DNA from: Protula sp. h YS-2021
Lineage: Eukaryota; Annelida; Polychaeta; Sabellida; Serpulidae
NCBI GenBank assembly: GCA_949752745.1
Contig: OX457027.1
Coordinates: 89,797,720-89,861,719, forward strand
DNA length: 64,000 nucleotides
Direction: 5' to 3'
Shown: positions 22,448-32,582 of the stretch, piece by piece
How positions within the stretch are numbered: the stretch's first letter is position 1
Layout of the letters: each line of letters begins with the position of its first letter
Translations under genes and position numbers: made by a program
Notes under the pieces: generated by a model
Told to the model about the DNA's origin: nothing
The model's database searches: none
What the model saw: only the letters and a program-made list of their open reading frames with translations

Positions 22448-23084
22448 ATCCTTACAAATGGAAGAGGATAAGCTTCGAAAAATCCAAGACGCGTGTCGAC
22501 CGACAACAAAGAAACAAATACGCTCCTTCTTAGGCTTAGCAGGCTTCTACCGCAAATTCATCCCAAAGTTCGCAGAAGTCACCGCGCCTCTGACGGATTT
22601 TATCAAAAAGGGTCAACCAACGAAAGTGGAGTGGAAGGAACCACAAGAGCGCGCTTTCACCAGATTGAAAGAACTTTTGAACAGTGCACCGATTTTGCGC
22701 CTCCCCGACTTCAACAGGGAGTTTTTGTTACGTACAGACGCATCGGACACCGTACTTGGAGCAGTGCTTTTACAACAATTTAGCGACGGCCCATTCCCAA
22801 TCGCTTACGCTAGTCGTAAACTGTTATCTCGCGAGAAAAACTATTCCGTGATAGAGCGTGAATGTCTCGCAATCGTATTCGGTGTGATGCGATTCGCCAA
22901 GTACCTGTACGGTAGAGCATTTACGCTCGAAACAGACCATGCGCCGCTCGCATATTTACGGAAGGGAAAAGTCGAAGGCGGACGTCTCATGCGCTGGGCA
23001 CTTTTCTTGCAAAACTACAATTTTAGCATCAAAGCCATCAAGGGAACCGAAAACATCGGAGCGGATTACCTGAGCAGAATGTGA
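22440..23084 (+). CDS. pol: Pol polyprotein, 3' part (RT thumb and RNase H)
   Basis: The pol-derived part starts just after the nested insertion (about 22448). It continues the RT connection (TTKKQIRSFLGLAGFYRKFI), then RNase H with acidic residues in LLRTDASD, IERECLAIV and LETDHAPLAYL, and ends with the usual ADYLSRM. The first few codons belong to the insertion, so no natural start exists. Pol ends here; no integrase follows, confirming that the integrase is only upstream of RT. Confidence 0.9.
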   Translation: MQQSLQMEEDKLRKIQDACRPTTKKQIRSFLGLAGFYRKFIPKFAEVTAPLTDFIKKGQPTKVEWKEPQERAFTRLKELLNSAPILRLPDFNREFLLRTDASDTVLGAVLLQQFSDGPFPIAYASRKLLSREKNYSVIERECLAIVFGVMRFAKYLYGRAFTLETDHAPLAYLRKGKVEGGRLMRWALFLQNYNFSIKAIKGTENIGADYLSRM

Positions 23085-23460
23085 CATTTTTGTGTAAACA
23101 GCTAGATTGTGACACTTGTATTAAATAGTTGATGAATGGCATGTGTTTGTTTCATCGACATCTGCATTCTGAAAACTTCCGCGTTTAACGATTTTAGAAA
23201 TTTTGCTACTGTTACATTTCTACGGCTTGATATGTAATTCACGCCAGGACACGCGGTTTGATACATTTTCATGAGCAGTAAGCTTAAAAAGGGGACGTTT
23301 TAGATTGAAAACGTGCAAATTTTTGCATGGTGTCGTCTTTAATGGTGTTTTCTAACGCCTTTAAGTAATTCTTGCATAGTTAAATTAAAACCGTTCAGTT
23401 TAAGGTTATTCTGACATTGTGAATGAAAATAACTTGAGTATTTTCTCAGAGGGGGGTTGT
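23085..23460 (+). other. Retrotransposon 3' untranslated region with polypurine tract
   Basis: 376 bp without a gene. The last bases, cagaggggggttgt (23447-23460), are the likely polypurine primer for plus-strand synthesis, abutting the 3' LTR. Confidence 0.6.
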
Positions 23461-24978
23461 TGTCAGAATATAGAATTTTGCATTTTTTGGGTCGATTTGT
23501 GTATGTTATTATCAGAATCGTTGTTGTGGGATTAATTGTAAAGTTTTGGTGACTTCGTAATCATGCCGCTCATATATGTAACTTTTTAAGGTGTCAGAAT
23601 ATCTCTGGACCTGTTATGGCATTTCTCGGATGTACATGTAGTTTGATTTTAGTGTTAAGGCTTAATCACCACTTTCAACAAGGATTAGGGCATATCTCGA
23701 CAGTATACGTCGTTTTGGTTATGTTTAGCTGTTTAAGTACGCAAAAGTGAGTTTTTGAGCATGCATGTGTTATTGTCGCTGTCAGAATTTCGTCTTCAGT
23801 GTTTTGAGTGTTCTGAGCGTGTTGGTGATTCTGTTTGTGCTCTACACGGTGTGTTGTGATGCGGAACGCATGTGAGTGCCGAGACACGCCCTTCGGTGCA
23901 GTGTTTCCCTTGAAGTGGCTGATGGGTGCACGGGTGCATTTGTTGATGTACTGCTTTTGTATAGAGCTTGATAGGACCGCAGCGATTGGTTTAGGATTTG
24001 GGGGGATCTTGATGCAGTGAATACGACGGAACTAGTTTCAGGTTCGTTTGATGTCGTTTTGTTAGGTTTTGGGTCATCCAAAAATTTACTTATATATCAA
24101 GTATACCGGATATCTCCAGGAGTCGATATCGAAATTTCAAGTTTCACGTAGCATTGTGTAGATCGCGCCAAGATTGTGCACCTGGCAGTATTTTTGTGTT
24201 TAAAAATTTTTATGTTGTCGGTTTTTGAGACAAGTGAAATTTTTGTGCTACCTAGCACAAACTTTGCGTGTAATTTTCAACTATTTAGAAATATCATAGA
24301 TCATTACCGACAAAGCCTTTTTGTAGTAGAGTTCGCGATCTTCCCAAAAACATCACTTTTTGGCCCGTATGTCACTTGGAACATATGTTTTTGGGCAGCT
24401 ATTTTCTTATTGGTTCTAAGTTTAGGCGGGAAGCTCTTTGATTGGTTACATATTTAATTAGCAGCGGCTGTTCTGCCAGCGAGTATTTAAGGAACGCGCT
24501 TGCTGCACCAGCAGCAGTCGGTTTTCACAAATTCTAGAAGGCAGAAGGAGACCCGTTTGGATACAAAAATTGGCGGGAAAATTGAAAGAGCGTTCAAGTA
24601 AAGGGCATTTATAGGAAGACTGCTTGTTGTGTGAAAACTAGATGGTATCGAGTAAACTGAATCAGATACTGGATAGAACCTAGCAAATTTGGAGAAAAGG
24701 GGGATAAAGTGAAAGTAAATTTAAAGTTGGAATAAGTAATAGACTAAGAAGGGAATAACTGCATATTGTGGATGTTGTGAGTTGTATCGACAATAAAACA
24801 GAGAGAATGAATACCTGGATATTTATTTGACTTGTACGACCAAGATATATAAAAAAAGAAGAAGTAATACGATAACTTCGAGGAAAATAGAGAACCACAT
24901 TAAACGAAATAAAGTACGACCACTCCGTGATAAAAGTCATTGACACCTTAAGCGATAACCCGCTGCTAGACTTTGACA
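23461..24978 (+). repeat. 3' LTR
   Basis: Same 1,518-bp length as the 5' LTR. By eye the differences are about eight substitutions (for example at positions equivalent to 13294, 13330, 13560, 13767, 13994, 14468). It is followed by acctc. Confidence 0.92.
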
Positions 24979-26925
24979 ACCTCTCCGAAAACAATTTCCA
25001 GACCCAAAAGTTGGTTTAGCTTATGAGTATCCCGTGTGATTCGGAATGGCAGTCTTTGATAATGTTTTCTTTTTCCCCGATAGCGTGAATAGCAATTGCT
25101 GCAACAAGGATGACTGCTTCTCTTTACTAACTGTCTAATACCGTAAAGGCTGTGGGTTATTTCTGCAAGTGTCTGATTTTGTCGATTCGAATTGCCATAA
25201 CTGTTCACATTTTTCAGAAGGATTATGTTTTTACGGCCCTTTATGGTTTAACTCCTTCTGTTCTCCCTCAGTTTCTTCACTTTTATTAGAGGGGTGTTTG
25301 GGTTGAGTATTGTTGTTTTTTTTTTTAGGGGGGGCGGGGGTTGACACTGAAAAGAAAAGAAAAGCGTTTCATTCTATTTTCTATTAAAAAAGTGAATGGT
25401 CCGTAATTTTTGGATACCTGGATCGTTTTGTTTTCTCTTCATGTATACCAGTTTCCCTATACTTGATTGATCATTCAGCTTATTTAAGTTAAAACATATG
25501 TGATGGCATTAAAGCATAGCCTTAAAGATTATTAGGAGTGACAGGGCTCTTACAATCTCCGCATAATTGAGAGGCAGAGCACCAGGGAACGCCACGGCGG
25601 GTATATTACTACAAAACCAACACCTTGATTATCAATAGTAAACAAATAAACCAATTATTGCATTAGCTGAGAAATTAGGACACTTTCGTAATCCGAACAA
25701 ATTTTTCAGTTGCAACACTGTCCAAATTAACGAAGAAAATTTCACTTGAGGGTGAGCATCCCCACAATCCGGTTGTACTGTCACTTGTACTTCCAGTGAT
25801 TCCAAGTATTGTGGCTTGTTCTACTTTTCATCAACCTTGGTGATATTTGTAATTTCCCACGACGGAGTTTTTTATAAATATATCTTTTGGGGATGTAAAT
25901 TGCAGCATGAATAAAACCTTGTTTTCTCTCTCAGATTTTCTTAAATATGACTTGAAAGGCATAAGAATATTATAAATTAAAATCCAATAATAGTAATCAA
26001 CTTTAAAAGCAAACTGTTGAAATGGTATACATTTAACAATGAAATAAAACATTTAACAATGAAATAAAACCAACCATTAGAGAATTTTACTTGCACATAG
26101 ACCTGATCTAAAAAGTTGTGTGTGGGTTTATAAAATTTTAAAGTAAAAACAGCTTACCCGGGAGCCAGAAAAGGTACTAGAAAGTACCTTTAAGAGAAAA
26201 AATTTACACTAAATGTTTTCGCATACACCTTAGGTACTTGCGAATGACATTTCCCATAAGTTATTTATAAAATCATTGCTGTATACTTTGCACTCTTTTG
26301 CACTCAATTTCGAAAGCACTTCAGACCCTGTTGCAAGGTTCACATATTAAGTCAAAGGGGTCAGACTAGTTATGAACTCACGCACGTCGATGCAGAGTCT
26401 TCAATGTTTTGCCTGTCTAATCAATATTACGAGTGGGACTTAAGGGTATTTTCTATACCAATATTGTTTAAAGTTGTTGGAGAAGAGACTGCACAACTCA
26501 CAAAAGTGACCGTTCAAAAACACCGTAGGAGATATTATTGAATTCTATGGTAGATAATATAAGCTGCTGCATGACAACATCGACATCAATGAAGTTGATG
26601 ATGATGAAGCTGATAATTAATACTAAATTCACTTCTTTGAAAAAAAAAGAAAATGAAAATATGTTCCGTCTTTATCCCTTTCATACGTAAACCGTTTATT
26701 TCACAGTAGGATATTATACACAAAATGAACCTCTTAGGTCTGAGAGGTGGTAGATTGAAGTTTATGCACCCTCGAAACTGCGCGCAGAGAAATATCAACT
26801 TGCAAGCCCAGTTAATAAAGTCTGGATTGACTGTGGGTGCTAATTTAAGTGAAACGACACCATTTTCGCTATCGAGTAGCGGAAATTACACTTGAGGCCG
26901 CAAGAATACGATTCTGAACTCTCAA
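24979..26925. other. Intergenic stretch, no supported gene
   Basis: A minus-strand frame at 24984-25208 would run on, across the empty retrotransposon site, into a few codons left of 13270. It has a Cys pair (CCSNC) and basic residues but I do not recognise it. Otherwise AT-rich unique sequence with a T run and G run near 25310-25335. Confidence 0.4.
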
Positions 26926-27735
26926 AATTCAAATTTTGGCAGGAACTAGGATATCAAGGTCACTGAAATACTTTTCGGCCCAAAAGGTCCCAAATAAGCT
27001 CAAAATCCCTCTATCTCTAACTGTTTTCGAGATAATGTTCAATGTCCGGTTTTTCAGATTGACCATGATCGAGGAGGTCAGGGTCACCGAAGTACCTTTT
27101 AATATGGTCTTTAAGGCCCAAAGGGTCGAAAACAACCTCAAAATTACTCTATCTCTAACCGTTTACAAGATATCGTTCAAATTCCGGTTCCGGACTTTAA
27201 TCATGGTAGAGGAGGTCAAGGTCACCGATGTACCTCTTACATGTCGTCTTTTAGGCCCAAAGTTGCTCAAAACCGCCCTGTCTATAACTGTGTTTGAGAT
27301 ACTGGTCAACTTTAGGTTTTTTCCCCTTAACCATGACCGAGGAGGTCAATGTCACCGAGGTAACTCTTATGTATTATCTTTTAGGCCCAAAGGGTCGAAA
27401 ATAAGCTCATAATCGCTGTTTCTCTAACCGTTTCAGAGATAATGGTCCATTTCTAGTTTTGACATTGACCATGACGGAGAGGGTCAAGGTCACCGAGGTA
27501 CCTCATACATATCGTTTTTTAGGTCGAAGGGGTCGATAGTAACCTCAAAATTGCAAAATTGGTTTTTCACCTTGACCGTGGCCGGGGAGGTCAAGGTTAT
27601 TTAGATACCTCTTACATATCGTCTTTTAGGCCCAAAGGGTCGAAAATGAGCGTAAAAAAGGCTCTATTTCTAGCTGTTTTTTTTTTAGATAGTGGTCAGG
27701 GTGAAAAAGGATTTCATGTCCCGTCGTCCTGTATC
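26926..27735. repeat. Tandem repeat, ~133-bp unit, about six copies
   Basis: The word ggaggtcaaggtcaccga (with variants) recurs at about 26945, 27075, 27209, 27340, 27477 and 27584. Between them come repeated phrases such as cttttaggcccaaagggtcgaaaa and ctctatctctaaccgttt. Copies are moderately diverged. The 158-codon frame through it is a product of the repeats. Confidence 0.8.
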
Positions 27736-28364
27736 AGGGAGCTAAATTTTGTCTTTCTTTGTGGAACAGCGTAGACTACAACATTTTTAAAAAGCAATAT
27801 ATATAAATATATGGGGAAACTGAAACTAAAAACTGGGAAAAACTGAAATTCTGCAGTCAACATGCACACACAACCTGTAATCGCTCTCATTGTTTTAATT
27901 GGGCGATCAATATGCCTATGCCGTTATCATACCAGGACTCTTAACTGCCCGTTTGCCTGCCTTATAATGGGCGTGAATGGCAAAATTTCAATGTCCAGTT
28001 TTGTATATTTAATGCTAATCAATTTAAAATAAAAAAGAAAACATCCAGCTGGTCTAACTACACATGCCGCGTTATGTCTCTATCAAATTTAGTCGCTCTA
28101 GCCCTAGACGTCTCACAGGAGTTCGCGTGACAAGATTTTCTAAATTTCAAATTTCAATGCCCATTTTTGCAAATAAAATTTAAATGAATTTCTAAAAAAA
28201 TTGAGCTGGATAAACAAGACATACTACATTGTCTTTGCCAAATTTGGTCGTCCTAGCCCTAGCCGTCTAAGAGGCTCGCGTGACAAGGTTTTGGCGAAAA
28301 AAGGAAACATACGGAAGCACCTTACCGAGTCGTACGAAAGCGATAAACCAGGTGAATGAAAATC
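27736..28364. other. Intergenic stretch, 5' flank of the DENND6 locus
   Basis: No gene seen. A diverged ~170-bp direct repeat (catgccgcgttatgtctc... and gacatactacattgtctt..., about 28060-28110 and 28215-28265) is present. The last 100 bp are the host DNA that adjoined the DENND6 5' end before the Polinton inserted. Confidence 0.5.
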
Positions 28365-28370
28365 CCCAAG
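28365..28370. repeat. 6-bp target duplication (cccaag), left of Polinton
   Basis: cccaag directly precedes the element's AGTAGGG terminus and recurs at 48455-48460 directly after the CCCTACT terminus. Polintons make 6-bp duplications. Confidence 0.93.
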
Positions 28371-29020
28371 AGTAGGGTAAAAGTGGGGTTCCGAAAACAG
28401 GAAGTGACGTTATAATGACGTCAGGAGGTGTTTTCGGAGCCCCATGGGGTTCCGAAAACAGTGACGTCATATTGACGTCATATTGACGTCATATGGCTGT
28501 CATATGGTTACCATGTGGTTGCCATATGGACGTCATAATGACGTCATGAGGTGTTTTCGGAGCCCCATGGGGTTCCGAAAACAGTGACGTCATAATGACG
28601 TCATATTGACGTCATATGGACGTGTTATTGACGTGATATGGAGATCATATGGAGATCATATGGAGGTCATATGGAGGTTATATGAACGTCATATGAACGT
28701 CATAATGACGTAATATGGAGAGTGGGCGGCCCTTCAAACGGGCGACCATTCAAACGGCATTCAAACGGGCGACCATTCAAACGGCATTCAAACGGGCGGC
28801 CATTCAAACGACCATTCAAACGACCATTCAAACGGGCGGCCATTCAAACAACCATCCAACGGCAGACGGACAGATGAGACACCTCCCCAAACGTACAAGT
28901 TCTCCATTTTATAAATAGAGAACTCATAGCTACATGGTTAGATCTCACCTATAAAGCCCCCTTAAAGTAAAAAAAGGGGGTATAAAAAAGGGGTAAAAAA
29001 ATAGTCCCCCTTTTTTTCTT
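28371..29020. repeat. Left terminal inverted repeat, outer part
   Basis: Inverted match to 47744-48454. Layout from the end inward: a gttccgaaaacag/ccccatgg block, a field of tgacgtca and catatgg words, a (g)cattcaaacggg minisatellite (28730-28860), a conserved ~110-bp block (acctccccaaacgtacaagttctcc...), and a T/C-rich end. Homology resumes at about 31270-31384 after 2.25 kb of inserted tandem repeats. Confidence 0.85.
28408..28720. promoter_or_regulatory. Cluster of CRE-like TGACGTCA palindromes in the TIR
   Basis: tgacgtca or one-off variants occur many times in about 300 bp, several spaced 11 bp apart (around 28460-28490 and 28585-28615). The mirror cluster is at 48100-48420. The octamer is the consensus site of CREB/ATF bZIP factors. 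A regulatory role is inference; it may equally be simple repeat expansion. Confidence 0.45.
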
Positions 29021-30290
29021 TTTTTTTACCTCTCTCTCCATCACACCACGGTACACCTACGGCAACCGAACAAACGGACACCCAGACACACGGACACCAA
29101 GACACGGACACCCAAACACACGGACACCCAGACAGTCATGTTTTTTTTTGTATTTTTGTCTCTCTCTCTCTCTCTCTCCATCACACCACGGCGTCTGAGG
29201 GGCAAAGAAACAGTCTTTTTTCGGCTTTCTCACTCTCTAACCCCACATACCTTCACTAATCGATTGCCGTAGCAGCAATTAGAAGTGACCTAAATAAGAG
29301 ACGCTATTTTCAACCGTGAGAACTCTCTCTCTCTCTCCCACGCATATATAGGCAACAACAACTCTTTTTTCGGCTTTCCCACGCTCTAAACAAACAGTCT
29401 TTTTCTGGCTTTCTCACGCTAAAGAGACATTATTTTTAACCCAGAGCTCTCTCCATCACGATATATACAGGCAACAACAACTCTTTTTTTAGCTTTCTCT
29501 CTCCAAACACACACCATGGCAGACTGGTAATGGGTCAGTCGGACAAACGGACACCCGGACAAACGGTCTACCCGGACAAACGGACACTCAGACAAACGGA
29601 CAGTCTTTTTTTTGGTTTTTTTTTGCCTCTCTCTCCATCACACCACGGTAGCTGGAGGCAAACAAGCAGTCTTTTTTCGGCTTTCTCACTCTCTAACCAA
29701 GCCATTGCAGCAGCAATTAAAAGAAATGAGCACTCTTTTCCTTAAGGATGCTATGTTTTAACCACAGAGAGGTCTCCATGCATTGTGGCCATATACAAGC
29801 AACAATCCTTTCTTTAAAGCTTTCTCACTCTTCTAACACCTGCGGCAACCGAACAAACGGACACCCAGACACACGGACACCCAGACACGGACACCCAGAC
29901 ACACGGACACCCAGACAGTCATGTTTTTTTTTTTAATTTTTGTCTCTCTCTCTCTCCATCACACCACGGCGTCTGAGGGGCAAAGAAACAGTCTTTTTTC
30001 GGCTTTCTCACTCTCTAAACCCACATACCTTCACTAATGGATTGCCGTAGAAGCAATTAAAAGAAAGGAGCACTCTTTTCCTTAAGAGACGTCATTTTTA
30101 ACCCAGAGCTCTCTACCCATTACGGTATATACAGGCAACAACAACTCTTTTATTTTTAAACTTTCTCACTGCGTACACACAGAACACCTACGGCAACCGG
30201 ATAAAAGGACACCCGGATAAAAGGGCACCCGGATAAAAGGACATCCGGATAAAAGGGCAGTCTTTTTTTTTATTTGTGTATCTCCCTCTC
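29021..30290. repeat. Degenerate repeats interrupting the left TIR
   Basis: Alternating blocks of cggacacccagacacacgga, pyrimidine runs with ctctctccatcacacca, and ggctttctcactctctaa phrases. The stretch about 29060-29290 recurs at about 29850-30060. Nothing in it is coding. No counterpart exists in the right TIR. Confidence 0.7.
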
Positions 30291-31250
30291 TCCAAACACA
30301 CATAACACCACATCAGACGGTCAGACGGACAGATTAAGCGTTTATTTCTCAAGCCTGGATATTTTTAACCCAGGCAGCAATTTGTTTTGCTTTCTCAGAC
30401 GGTCAGACAGGCAATCATTTTTTTTATTTTTAAATCTCTCTCCACACACACACATAACACATCAGACGGTCAGACGAACAGATTAAGCGTTTATTTTTCA
30501 AGCCTGGATATTTTTAACCCAGGCAGCAATTTGTTTTGCTTTCTCAGACGGTCAGACAGGCAATCATTTTTTTTATTTTTTAATCTCACTCTTCTCACAT
30601 ACATAACACATCAGACGGTCAGACGGACAGATTAAGCGTTTATTTCTCAAGCCTGGATATTTTTAACCCAGGCAGCAATTTGTTTAGCTTTCTCAGACGG
30701 TCAGACAGGCAATCATTTTTTTATTTTTAAATCTCACTCTTCTCACACACATAACACATCAGACGGTCAGACGGACAGATTTAGCGTTTCATTTCTCAAG
30801 CCTGGATATTTTTAACCCAGGCAGCAATTTGTTTTGCTTTCTCAGACGGTCAGACAGGCAATCATTTTTTTTTATTTTTTAAATCTCTCTCTCCACACAC
30901 ACATAACACATCAGACGGTCAGACGGACAGATTAAGCGTTTATTTCTCAAGCCTGGATATTTTTAACCCAGGCAGCAATTTGTTTTGCTTTCTCAGACGG
31001 TCAGACAGGCAATCATTTTTTTATATTTTTTAATCTCTCTCTCCACACACACATAACACATCAGACGGTCAGATGGACAGATTTAGCGTTTCATTTCTCA
31101 AGCCTGAGTATTTTTAACCCAGACAGCAATTTCTTTTGCTATTTCAGACGGGCAGACGGACAGATTTAGCGTTTCATCTCTCATACCAGGGTATTTTTAA
31201 CCTAGGCAGCAATTTGTTTAGCTTTTTCAGACGGTCAGACGGACAGATGG
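30291..31250. repeat. ~150-bp tandem array interrupting the left TIR
   Basis: About six copies of a unit containing cagacggtcagacggacag, agcgtttatttctcaagcctgg, tatttttaacccaggcagca and gctttctcagacggtcagac start near 30296, 30447, 30600, 30746, 30897 and 31047. Two shorter derivatives follow up to 31250. Copies are nearly identical, so the expansion is recent. Confidence 0.85.
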
Positions 31251-31361
31251 GGGTATAAATCAATGATTCATAGACCCCCTTTTTTTTTAGCATTTCCCAC
31301 ACTCTCATGCATACACATACATACTAACAACATGACACGATTCGCGCTCATTTCGTAATAA

Positions 31362-31384
31362 TGGGTGGCCGCTAAAAAGCGGCC
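31362..31384 (-). terminator. Histone-mRNA-like 3' hairpin after the left terminal gene
   Basis: Read on the minus strand: a perfect stem GGCCGCT / AGCGGCC with a TTTT loop, followed directly by ACCCA, 65 nt after the stop codon of the minus-strand gene at 31449. Metazoan replication-dependent histone mRNAs end in a 6-bp GC-rich stem, 4-nt U-rich loop and ACCCA. Similar hairpins follow the genes ending at 46418 and 47624. Confidence 0.45.
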
Positions 31385-31448
31385 GTGGAGGTATTTTCTG
31401 CTTTCTCCGCCGGTCCACTTCCTGTCGCTTCCCCTGCCGCCGCTTCCC

Positions 31449-32327
31449 CTACCATTTCGCCTTGGCGTCGTCGCCGTCTCCGCCTCTGCCGCTGCCGTCA
31501 TCCTCCCTACAGCCAGCCCTCCACCTATGCGCTGCTACCGCGGCCCTGTGTGTCCTGAAACCTCTACCCAGAACGTTACAATAATGGTACTCCGGCTTTA
31601 ACGCATCTGGGCATGTCTGTTCGTGGACTCGTAGAGAGGTTCCTGCCGGTAATCCAAAATGGCAGAAGCTGCAAAACTGCACATTATCCGCCGTATCCAA
31701 AAACTCTACGATATCCTGGAGGGTTGACTTTTTGGAAGAGCCATCCTCCTGTTTCACGTCAACCAGTTCCACGGTGCAGTCATTATCGGAGGGCGACTGC
31801 ATGAGGCTGAAGTCCACCTGTGTGAGGTCCGTTATACTGGCGACAGCTGTTGCTAGCTCTTCCTCAGGAGCTGGTGTCACTGTCTCCGGCCTGGTAACTG
31901 TGGCGCTAGGAAGATTTCGCCGTTTGACTACAACTTCTTCCGCCGGAACCTTCAAGACAGTGACATCAGCTGCCGTTGGAATCGCTATCGGCGGAGTCGT
32001 CAGCGTCGGCGTCGTGGCTGCAGCAGGAGTCGCCTTGGCAGGGGTCGCCGTCGTCGTAGTTGTCGCTGCTGTGGTCCTGGCTGGCCTTTCTTCCTGGCAG
32101 GGCGGTGGGTCCTGGCTCCTGTCGAGCAAACTCTCCCTCCGGCGCTTGTATCGTTCCTCCGCCGCCCTGCCAAACCGGTTGAACTCTTCTTCAGGTCTGT
32201 TCCTGAGAAAATTCCTCCACTGTCGAAATAGAAATGTTTGATATTCTATATAGATATCTTCCCAGAGATCTACATCCTTCTGTGACAAGAAGTAGCGAGG
32301 CGAGAAAAATTCATCTTTGTGTTGCAT
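31449..32327 (-). CDS. Polinton left-terminal gene: Thr/Pro-rich protein with C-terminal zinc-finger-like Cys/His cluster
   Basis: 292 codons. Residues 1-75 are charged and helical (Trp/Tyr-rich, then RRR basic). About 76-150 are Thr/Ala/Pro-rich and probably disordered. About 150-215 are acidic. 216-275 hold Cys and His pairs (CSFC, HEQTC, then H-rich AAHRWRAGC). A TATA box on the minus strand (tatataatag, about 32388-32397) sits 60 bp upstream. The gene points toward the left TIR and ends in a histone-like hairpin. The context and zinc-finger-like end suggest an early regulator; I do not recognise a family. Confidence 0.6.
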   Translation of the reverse strand: MQHKDEFFSPRYFLSQKDVDLWEDIYIEYQTFLFRQWRNFLRNRPEEEFNRFGRAAEERYKRRRESLLDRSQDPPPCQEERPARTTAATTTTTATPAKATPAAATTPTLTTPPIAIPTAADVTVLKVPAEEVVVKRRNLPSATVTRPETVTPAPEEELATAVASITDLTQVDFSLMQSPSDNDCTVELVDVKQEDGSSKKSTLQDIVEFLDTADNVQFCSFCHFGLPAGTSLRVHEQTCPDALKPEYHYCNVLGRGFRTHRAAVAAHRWRAGCREDDGSGRGGDGDDAKAKW

Positions 32328-32385
32328 TTTTAGCTGTTACTCCTTCAATGATCAAAGGCAGACTGACTGCAAACAGTGCGAGGCT

Positions 32386-32398
32386 GCTATTATATAGG
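32386..32398 (-). promoter_or_regulatory. TATA box of the left-terminal gene
   Basis: tcctatataatagcag read on the minus strand, about 60 bp before the ATG at 32327. Confidence 0.5.
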
Positions 32399-32399
32399 A

Positions 32400-32500
32400 C
32401 CTCCCCCCCTGGTCAGTCAACCTGAAGCAAGGACCCCCCCCTAGTCAGTCGACCTGGTCAGTCGACCTGAAGCAAGGACCCCCCCCCCCCGGCTCACCAA
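32400..32500. promoter_or_regulatory. Bidirectional promoter repeats (GAAGCAAGGACCCCCC), left copy
   Basis: The motif gaagcaaggacccccc occurs at about 32425 and 32473 with cagtcgacctg repeats between. It lies between the divergent genes starting at 32327 (minus) and 32583 (plus). The reverse complement (ggggggtccttgcttc) occurs four to five times at 46850-47007, between the divergent genes at the other end of the element. Confidence 0.5.
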
Positions 32501-32528
32501 CTATTTAGCCGCTGGGCTCACGGCTCTC

Positions 32529-32539
32529 TAGTATAAAAA
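32529..32539 (+). promoter_or_regulatory. TATA box for the CARD-like gene
   Basis: tagtataaaaa lies about 50 bp upstream of the start codon at 32583. An out-of-frame ATG at 32558 opens an 18-codon reading frame across the start; it may lie at or before the transcription start. Confidence 0.5.
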
Positions 32540-32582
32540 CGTCGGGTCGACACCACTATGGCCATTGCATTGCCAAACCATC

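Larger units (their letters stand above)
13275..24978 (+). mobile_element. Ty3/gypsy LTR retrotransposon, Gmr1-type gene order
   Basis: An 11,704-bp element flanked by acctc duplications, with 1,518-bp LTRs (13275-14792 and 23461-24978), both TG...CA. Internal order: primer binding site, gag, CCHC knuckle, aspartic protease, integrase, reverse transcriptase, then (after a 3.7 kb nested insertion) RT thumb and RNase H. Integrase upstream of RT is the Ty1/copia-like order, found within Ty3/gypsy in the Gmr1 group known from marine animals. I count about eight differences between the LTRs, so it inserted recently. The nested insertion and a gag/pol frame break mean this copy is not autonomous. 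Confidence 0.92.

Noticed and set aside
31732..32241. 169-codon plus-strand frame, Val/Ala-rich
   Set aside because: Shadow of the Thr/Ala/Pro-rich minus-strand gene at 31449-32327.
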